In this document: positions 36,901 through 47,600 of the stretch, in pieces
Numbering within the stretch: position 1 is the stretch's first letter
Layout of the letters: every line of letters begins with the position of its first letter
Source of the DNA: Girardinichthys multiradiatus
Taxonomy: Eukaryota > Chordata > Actinopteri > Cyprinodontiformes > Goodeidae
Assembly (NCBI RefSeq): GCF_021462225.1
Contig: NC_061801.1
Coordinates: forward strand, 10,288,125-10,352,124
DNA: 64,000 bases
Reading direction: 5' to 3'
Notes under the pieces: model-generated
Seen by the model: the letters and a program-made list of their open reading frames with translations, nothing else
Database searches by the model: none
What the model was told of the DNA's origin: nothing
Translations under genes and position numbers: made by a program

Positions 36901-39900
36901 CAGGGACTGAATAAGTCAGAACAAAATAAAATGCAAAATATGTTTGTATAGAACCTAAAAATAATGCTTAAAATATTAGGTATAGACTGACTGACTGACT
37001 GACTGACTGATATTAGGTATAGGGTGCAGGTAAATTACTGAAAGCATGAAAGTGACATGGAGTACATTCACTGTACCTTACAAAAGTATTCACACCCATT
37101 GAATCTTTAAACTTTTTGTCAAAATTTAAATTACTTTAATGGAATTATCTGTGAAATACCAACACAATGTAGTGCATACTTGTGAAGTGGAGGGAATTTA
37201 ATTTACAAATAAAACATGAAAAGAGGAATAAATTAGGATATCCCCAAATATAGTCCTAGTTAAAATGGCTAAGATCACATACAGACGTATCACATCTGGT
37301 GCACATGATGAGAACATCATTACTCGGCATTTTGAAGAAGGTTTTTTTCCTGTTTAGACCCTTAGACATTTAGTTTGGTGTACCCCTAACTGATCAAGTT
37401 CAAGTGTACAACATGGTAAGATACAAAGAGCTATCTGAGGCCTTCAGAAAGAAAACTGTAGAACCTTAGGAGTCTGGTAGGGGATTCAGAGATATCTCAA
37501 AAGAATTTGAAACCAGCCATTCAACTTTATGAATAATAGTCTATAAGTGGACGACATTCAAAACAACTGCTAACCTGCCCAGGTCTGGCCATCCAAGTCT
37601 CAAAGAAATCCTGAACATCATCACAGAATCTACATCTGACTCTTGCTACTGCTGAGGTAAACGTGACTGTCTGTACAATCAGAAAGACACAGCACAAGTT
37701 TAACTTTCATGGGAGGTGTCCAAGGAGGAAACCATTGCTCTTTAACAAAAACATTAAGGCCAGAATAATGTTTCCCATAGAGAACGTTGATAAAGTCCAG
37801 GGCTTCTGGATCTACATACCATGAATTATGTTCTTTGAATGGATGAGCCTTAAACTGAATTATTTGTACACCAGAACAGAGGACATTTTTGGCATAAACT
37901 AAATACAGCATTGCAGGAAAAGAAACTCATACCAACTGTGAAGTATGAAAGTAAAATATGTCTTGGTTTGGGAATGCTTTGCTGCAGCAGGTCCTGGCCA
38001 GCTCAACATCCAAGAATCCAATATTTGTATCAGAGGCTTCTTGACAAAAATGTGAGACCATCTGAATAAAAAACAAAGCTCAGGAATGGACCCTGCAATA
38101 TTACAATGACTCCAGACACACCAGTAAATCCAAATGGACCAATTAACAACTGAACACTTTTATAAACAACTGAATATTTAATGGGGGGTTCTAATTTTTG
38201 CATCTGGCTATAGTTAGTCAGAGAAGTGTCACCGTGTGTAATTTAATCTCATTATAAATCCAGCTGTTCTGTGAAGGCCTCAAAGTCCTGTTAGAGAACA
38301 TTACAAGCATCACTATAACCAAGAAAGACAGCAGACAGGTTAGAGATAGGGCTGTGAAAGCTTTAAAGCAGAGCTAGGATTTAAAATAATGTCTTAGAAT
38401 TTGAAACTCTTACAGAGCAGAGTTCAGTCCATCTTCTGAAAATTAAAATAGCATGGCACAACTACAAACCTACTAAGGTATTGCCTTCCACCTAAAATGA
38501 CAGGCTTGGTTAAAAGAGCATTAATCAGAAAAGCAGCCAAGAGACCCATGGTAACTCTAAAGGAGCTGGAAAAATTTAAACCTCAGACTGGAGAATCTGT
38601 CGATCTGCCTTTTTTTTAAAAAACTGACGAGAAGAAAATCATTGTTAAAAGGAAATTAACCTAATCATTGCTAACATGTTAAAGAAGGTGATGGTTTTGA
38701 CCTATATGCAAAAAATTGTACAGTACATGGAGGACAACTAACATTTCACATAACCCTGAACACACCATCTTGATGATAAAGCATGCTGTGACAATAGTTT
38801 TTTTTTTTTTTTTTCACCCAGGGAAAGTGTCATAGGTTTTTCATTCCAGGAGTACAACAACCACTAACATTTAGATTAAAGCATATTCATGTGTTAGAAT
38901 GGCCCAGTTAAAGTCTAGACCAAAATCTAACAGAAAATCTCTGGCAAGACATGAATAATTGCTGTTTCCATATGTTGTTCATGATATCTGAATTGGCTTA
39001 AACTATTTTACAAAGAAATAAAACTTAAATATTTACATGTGCAACCAAGTAGAAACATTACCAAAAAGACTTGCAGTTTTATTTAGGTGCTGAATACATA
39101 TGCGTCAGACACCTTTCCAATTTTTGTTTGTAAACAATTTAAAACAAATTATAATACAAGATTTCAATTAAATACACTGATGTATTTACTTGGCATTTAA
39201 GTATAGTGCAGTACAATGTACTTAAAGGTGAAAGTCTGTTCTAAGTTACCATTGCAAAAGCTGCTATCTCTGAATCAAAGACTAAAATCGATCTAGGAAC
39301 AGGGAGAAAAACAATTGTTCAGAGGAGCTATTGTAGAGAAAGGATAGAGAAGTTCAGAAATTGGGTTTCAATGTAAACACTGTATGTTTAATGTCAGGCT
39401 TATAAAGAAATGCCTGTACTGGAGAAATGCTATCCTTTGTCCTGGTTCCACTGGCAATTCAAGATGCAGCTTTCTGCACCCCCTGCAGATAAGACAGCAG
39501 ATACGGAGTGAAACACACATCTAAGGAGCAACTAAAGTCCAACTTTCATTGGAATTCCCAGCCAGCAATGCAATATAAACAGATCATTCTAAGATATAGT
39601 TCTGAAAAACATTGTTAGTTGTTCATCAAATGACAAATTACATTTTCATCTTCACAATGTGTCTTGGAGGATGCACTAAACTCACCTTATATTACAAATC
39701 CTTGTCCAAAAGAAGCAGAAAGTAGATATTTAAAAGCAATAAATGTTTTATTTGAACTCTTCAGATAATTGTTTTAAATACTTGCAAGTTGCTTTATTTT
39801 TTCAAATAAAATTCCAAGGTGTTTTAGACCATAAAGTAATTTTAAATGTACATGTCTAAAAGGTAAGCTCTCTGTAATTCAATAGTCCAAATACACAAAA

Positions 39901-42900
39901 GCAATTTACTCTGAACTCCATGTCTGATGTATGTGCATTTAGTAAAAATAGCAACTTTGCATTTTGGTGATACGAGCTAGACACAAACATGCATCTTTTC
40001 AAAGGAAAGTAATTTGCATCAGCACCTTCTGGCATCAGGAGTGTGTTACATACAGTATCTCTCTAAATCCCGCTTTATTGGATCTTACTATTCTTTCTAT
40101 CTCCTCCCAGGTTCATCGGCATGAAGTTCAAGGCAGTCACATTTATAGACTCATCTTTTTTCAACTGCTATTTTGAGGATGTGTCCTCAGTAGGATCCTC
40201 CTTCAAAAACTGCACCTTCTTGGACTCTTTCTTTTACAACACTGGTGAGTCTGCTCCTTACACTTAGGGTGTTCCTCTCAAAACTAAACTAAACTGAGAC
40301 ATTTAACCCTGCTCTTAGAGAAAGAAAGAAAAAAACATAGGTGCCTCTGTCATTTTAAGAAAACCTTCACATATCTAGGAAGGTTCCTATGGGATTCAGT
40401 ATTTCTTTCTGCAAGGAGTCCTGATGGCAGCATAAACTAACTGAAAGCATCATCAGAAAATGCATAATGTCAGAATAAAAATGTATTAATGTATAAGACA
40501 AAAAAGATATGTATAATATATGTATAAGGCAGCAATGAAACTAAACCATACAAATTGATGATAATGTTTAATTTATCATTTAAAACATTTAAGATGTGGG
40601 TCAATAAAAGAAAATAAATACATTTTTAACTGTTTTGGTTTTCCCTCTTTGAATTGGAATTAGGATTATAATTACAAGCAATATACAACAAAAGGTTTAA
40701 ATATAAATAGGCAAATGACCTAAAAAAGCTTTTGCAATAAAAGGCAACATGTGCTTTTTTCTTTGCTGATTAAAAGAGATCTGTCCTAAAGACTTGAAGA
40801 AGATGCAGTAATTAGTCAGCAAGCCTCCATTTGTTGCAAAGTGTAATGCAGCTCGATATGCTGAGTCCTGTCTTTTCAAAAGAAAACAAGCAGCATGTTT
40901 AAAAAAGACCACCAGCAAAGCTTGGAGAGAAAGGAAAATGGTACACATTTTTTCTGGCTGCAAAGTGAAAACACTATTTCGCACAAAAAGAAAGGAATAC
41001 AGTTAAGTTCTTGTTATTTAAAACAAATAGTCAATGTGAGCATTAAAGCATTTTTTTTTTTATCTAGACAGATTAGTATTTATATTAAGCAGCTTTTTCT
41101 GAGTTTTTTCCATTTGTTCTTTCAATTTATATAATCATCTGTCTTGAAAGAACAAGTGAAAGTTGTTAATTTAATTTAGTCCGCTGAGATGTTGGACTGA
41201 CTGAAAAACCTTCCTGTAAAAGCTTAGGGTTCACTGTGTAAATGACTGGGTCATCAGCATATTTAATTTCACATTTTATTATCAGACAAAGGCAACGTGA
41301 TTGGGTTTCATTTACTAAGGGAAACCAGTAATATGGCCTTATGTAAAAACATGATTCTCCCTCTCTGTTAACTCAGGAATTAACAGTGATACAGTGAATT
41401 AACATTTTCACAAGCCATACCCAGGCTTGAATACTGTCTGGCCTGTAGAATGATGAAATCACTCAAATAGAACCTGTCTGACATTAAGTTGTGTAAAAGA
41501 TGTTAAAAGGCCAAACATCATTCCCTGATCTAAAGGAAATTAAGGACAGATGATAAACAAAGTCAGTGACATCTATCAGTTGTCGATATTAAATGTTGTC
41601 TGATGGGAAACAAGTGTGAGCTGTGAGTTGATCTGTGTGCAAGTGTGATAGAAAAGCAGAAACAGAAGAAATCTGTAAGGTTGCAAATATTTGTAAAGCT
41701 CTAGAATTGTATTTTGGCTTCAACTGATGTTTATAGAAAGAAAGAATAAAACAGGGACAAAAATAGATTCTTGGCAAACACCCTTAGATATTGTTAGTGG
41801 TGGTGATGGATGCTTTGAATGCACAGACTGGACTGTTTTTGAAACCTCAGCCATTGACTTAAACTAACTAACTGATGTGGTGACATCATACATCAGTTTC
41901 TGTGAGGACATGTGTGTGCAGACCAAGACCTTCTGCACCTTTGGGAATAACAAGCCATGGTTTACTCCACACCTCAGGAATCTGCGCAGGGAAAAGGAAG
42001 AAGCTCACAGCAGTGCAGATTGGGCGCGGTACAGGCAGGCCAGGAACAAACTAACAAAAGAGATCAAAGCAGCCAAGAGAACCTATAGTGAGAAGCTTGA
42101 GAACAACCTTTCTACTGGTGACACTTCAGCTGTATGAACTGGTCAGAGAAACCTGACTGCCTACAAGAGCCCCTCCACCCATCCTGAACAGAGTCGTCTC
42201 TTGGCCAACCGTCTGAATGGCTTCTACTGCAGACATGACAAGAAGCCATTCACACCTCAAATCATCTCCTCCACATCCCATTCAGGAACAAATTCCTCCC
42301 ATAAAGCAACCAACCCCCCACCATCAGATCCTCTGCCTGCACTAAAGATCTCCGAGGAAGAGGTAAATAGGCTCTTTCAGCGCATGAAAACAAAGAAAGC
42401 TGGAGGACCTGATAACGTCTCCCCATCATGTCTGAAAGCCTGTGCAAATCAACTCGCTCCGATCTTCACAAGGATCTTCAACAAGTCACTGAAGAAATGT
42501 GAGGTCCCCTCCTGCCTCAAACGATCCACCATCATCCCGGTTCCCAAGAAACCCATCATCGTAGGATTAAATGACTACAGGCCTGTAGCCCTGACGTCTG
42601 TGGTCATGAAATCCTTTGAGCGGCTGGTGCTGAAGCACCTGAAAGACATCACAGGCCCCCTGCTGGACCCCCTGCAGTTTGCTTACCGGGCAGACAGGTC
42701 GGCAGATGATGCTGTTAACTTAGGTCTACACTTCATCCTGCAACACCTCGACCGTCCAGGGACGTACGCCAGGATCCTGTTTGTAGACTTGAGCTCGGCA
42801 TTCAACACCATCATACCAGACATCCTCCACCAGAAGCTCACCCAGCTCAACGTCCCAGCCTCCACCTGTCAGTGGATCAACAGCTTCCTGACAGACCGAC

Positions 42901-44611
42901 AGCAGCAGGTGAGACTGGGGAGCATCTTCTCCCGATCCAGATCAATAAGTACTGGTGCCCACCAGGGGTGTGTTCTATCCCCACTCCTCTTCTCTCTGTA
43001 CACAAATGACTGCACCTCATCGGACTCGTCTGTGAAACTCCTTAAGTTTGCAGACGACACCACTGTCTTTGGACTGATCCAGGACGGTGATGAGTCTGCA
43101 TACAGACAGCAGGTGGATCGGCTGGTACACTGGTGCGGTCAGAACTACCTTGAACTGAACCCACTCAAGACTGTGGAATTTGTGGTGGACGTTTGGAGAA
43201 CACCACCCCCATACACCCCCCTCACCATCCTCAACAACACTGTATCGGCCGTGGACCACTTCAGGTTCTTAGGAACCACCATCTCTGAGGACCTGAGATG
43301 GTCTTCACACATAGACACTGTTCGAAAGAAGGCCCCATTTGACTGTACTTCCTGAGGCAACTCAAGAAGTTCAACCTTCCACAGGAGCTGTTGGTCATCT
43401 TCTACACTGCCATCATTCAGTGTGTCCTGTCTTCATCCATCTCAGTGTGGTTTGGCTTATCCACAAAACAGGACAGGTGCAGACTGCAACGAATAATCAG
43501 GACTGCAGAGAGAATAATCAGGGCTGACCTTCCCTCCATCCAGGACTTATACAGGTCCAGGGTCAAGAAAAGAGCTGCCAAAATCTCTGCAGACCCCACA
43601 CACCCTGCACATAAACTGTTTAGAGTTTTACCTTCAGGCCGCCGCTACAGAGCACTGTTCACTAAAACCAGCCGCCACAAAGACAGTTTCTTCCCCCAGG
43701 CTGTTTCTCTGATGAACATTCAATAGAGTACAGAACAACAGCATACAGATGTTGCAAATGCACCTTTTCTGTTAGATATGTGTATATTGTACATTGTAAA
43801 TTGTAAATTTGTATATTCTGTAATGCAAAAACAGAACAAAAGAGCAAAGTGTACCGGAGTCAAATTCCTTGTTTGTATGCACGAGCTTGGCAATAAAGCT
43901 GATTCTGATTCTGATTCTGATTTTCTACAGTAATATGAGTGCTAGAATAAAATCTTTTCAATTAAATTGCCTTGAGAAATTGCCTTGTCTGTCTGTGATG
44001 GCTTCTTTTGCACTTAAAATCAAACATTCTAGCCTAAAGATAAGAACAGGTGTCAACATTTTTTACATCTAAACTCCTTAACCTCTGTTACCTGTGCACA
44101 AAATGCATTTCTGAATTACCAGTGAGCCAGACTAGGCAGCAGAGCACTGAAAGCACATGAAAGATACTGTACTGACACAGTGCTGATCTTTTATCTCATA
44201 TTGAAAGTCTTTATTATACATCCTTATTAATTCATCATATAATATTGTAAAAATAAAACAAAATAAAAGTAAAAAATGTATTTTGGCTGCATTATTGAGG
44301 TTTTGTCAGGTCATTTAGAGGCTTTCAAAAACCCAGACTTGAAGCAAAACGAAAGCAGCAGAGGCATGAAATGATCTGAGAGAAGCAGAGCTGAATCAGA
44401 CCTTGTGGGAGCACCAGCTGGAGAAACTGTTCACTCCAGCACTCAGGAAAAGCGCTGAACATGGAAACAGTGAGGCCATGTCAAGTTTGCTAGTGAAGCT
44501 CCCTGGGAAATGAAGTCTTATTGCTCCCAGCAATGTGTCTCAAAGAATGGGGCAAAAAAAGAAATGAGAAGAGATAGAAAAATAAAGGTAGGGAGGGAGG
44601 GAGGATGTTTT

Positions 44612-44674
<63 letters not shown>

Positions 44675-47600
44675 TTGTGTGGTGGGGGGGTACAAAGGTG
44701 AGAGCAGTATAGCATGACAGTGTAGTTCAGAAGCTGCTGAACTATACTGCTGTGAAAGTTTACAGCAGGAAGGTTTGTTTAACTTATTATAAGTAAGAGG
44801 GAAAATACCAGCACATTGTGGACAATCTATAAGATCCCCTACATATTTTGATTTTGGCATTTTTTCTATGAGTTCTGTTTCTACTGTGATTTAATTCAGC
44901 AACTTTAAGAAGTTTAAGCACAAACTGGCTTTTTGTGCACTTTTAAATAAACCATTCGGCTTAATGGAAAAGGTGTATTTTTTCTGGACTCATTGTCGGA
45001 GATTCATGTTGATTTAATTCAATGGACTTATTAACTGAAACTTTTTATCTGTTACTTTCTACAGATATTGATGATGCCAAGTTGACAAATTCAAGAATGA
45101 TCAACAGCTCCTTCCACCACAACAAGACTGGCTGTCAGATGACATTTGATGATGATTACAGTGCCTACTGGGTCTATTTTGTCAACTTCCTGGGAACACT
45201 GGCTGTGTTGCCAGGAAACATTGTCTCTGCTCTCCTTATGGACAAGATAGGACGTCTTAGCATGTTAGGTAGGTTCAAGATTTGCTCGAACTGTGTGCAG
45301 GAAATATTTACTTTTATAGAAATGTCACATGGTCTGCGGATGTCAGCCTTTTCATATCTAATGACCCCTAGCACCATAAATGTGGGTAACTTGTAAAGGA
45401 TGTTACATATGCTGTCCTGCAGGAGGTTCCATGGTGCTATCAGGCATCAGCTGCTTTTTTCTTTGGTTCGGCACCTCCGAGTCAATGATGATCTTCATGC
45501 TCTGTCTCTACAATGGTCTCAGTATCTCTGCATGGAACTCCCTGGACGTAGTCACCACTGAGTTGTACCCTACAGACAGGAGGTGAGTGATCACAGAATG
45601 ACCACTGAACTAAAACTGCTATTACTACTGATGAAAGAGTTCCAGCCTTGTTTTGTAAATTTTAAGTGAGAGTGGTTCATTTACTGACATTCTGTGACAG
45701 TAATTTTCTCATCTGGTGACAAAATGTATGTGTGGTGTAGTCTATTGCTGTATAACTTACCATATAACTGAGGGCACCATTGGGACCTACCAGTTCACCA
45801 TAATACAAATACAATACATGTATACCCAGCCCAAGTCAGCGCAGGAGAGAAAAACAGAGAAGATTGTGTTGTTGACCACATCCCTGAGACAAACAGCACA
45901 TTAATTCAAAGTAGCCCGGCTATCATGTGCCATTGGTTGAGCACAAGGTGATCAAAGCACTTACACGTATTTTGAATCTCATGGTTGTAGAAAAAAAGAA
46001 ATTGCTGTCATGATCCTGGTCCATTCCATTGGAGGATGCAAAGTGATATAAGCATTGATGTCACTTTGAGGCTCATCAGTGGAGCTCTGCCTTCTCTGTC
46101 CCCAAATGTCATGTTTTTGGGAAGAACCAAAGCATCAGGACCATAGCAGAAAGATCATGACATTACTCCTTCCTCATGGGCGGATACCAAACACTCCAAT
46201 GAGTCGATAAAAGAGAAAACAAAACAACCCGTACTGGGCGGGATGAGGGGACATAGGAGAGAGGGCAAGAAAACAAAATAAAAACCCAAAGTTCAGACGG
46301 GCGACCCATCGGTCGTCCTGCAAAAGGAGACCATTACTTCTGTCCTCTGGTTCAGAACTTCAGGACTATAATCTTCCACAGAACAAAGCTGTTGTTACAA
46401 TAGTTGAAAATTCCTCCATGTTGGGTCTTTTTGTTATGATCCTTAGGTGTTAGGTTTTGGTTAATTTATCGTTTGCTTTCATCTATTCCCTGTTGTCCAA
46501 TATGTTCTATATTCTTGCCTTAGTAATTATTTCCTTGTGTTCAGTCTCTTAGTTTATTCCTGTGTTACATTGCTCTTGTATTCAAGTTTATTCCACTTAG
46601 GTTGGTATTAGTCTTTTCCCTTGATTTAGTGTTCCTTTGTATCTTTGTTCAGCTCATCTCTGTGAATGAGTCTCCATCCCTCAGCTCCCTGCTTTCACTC
46701 TGTCTCAGCTGTTCTTCATCAACCTCTTCTTACTCACTGGCTTTTTTGTCATTTTCCGCATGTCCCTCGGTATATAAGTTCCTTTACTCACTTTGTCCTC
46801 CACTGGACCATTCCTTCCATCTGCCATGCTTTCCATCTCCTCGTCTGATCTGCCTGTTTTCCTGCCCATGCTCTGTGTCCTGTTGTCTTTGTGGCACACC
46901 AGTTGTCTTATTAAATTCTTCATTTTGCCAAGCTGCTTCCCAATTACTTTCTATCCCTAACCCACACATCATGAGATTTTTTATCTTGCAATATGAAGTC
47001 AAAGCAGTGTCGTACTGCTCCATGGGCAATGTAATGAAGGATTATTCAACCGCTCTAGCTTCTTGGACTTTGGCAGATATCTTGAAGGCTAGAGGCTAGA
47101 GTGTGCTTCCTCAAGACTACAGACTACAGACCATAGGGATTTCCAGTCTGGTACCATGAGAGGATGCACTTGATTGAATTGTCTCACCACTAAACAGTCC
47201 ACCATAAACTTTCACAGTATCAGAACAAAGTGGAACCAGTTTAAACTGCAGCAATTCAGCCACAGAGAGGCAGGCCATCTAATATCACAGAGTGGGTACA
47301 GAACAGGCTGAGGTGTACAGTGTGCAGAAAATCACCAACATCAAAAGTCAAGAGCTGCAGACCTCCAAACTGTGTGGTCTTCATACTAGCTCAAGAGCAG
47401 TTTGTAGAGATCCAAGCTCCTCCATCCAAGCTATACATCACCAAGTACAATACAATGTGTCAGATGTAGAAGTGTAAAGCTCCACTGCCACTGGGCAGTA
47501 GATGCATCTCTAAAGGGAAATCCAGTGGACAATCCTGGATTTGGTGGTTCCCAAGAGAACTAAACTACTGCACTGTGCCAAGTGTAAAGTTTGGGAGTGG

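Noticed and set aside
46602..47099. A 165-codon plus-strand frame
   Set aside because: It lies in a T-rich dispersed repeat and is leucine/serine-rich in several frames at once; no domain or conservation signal.
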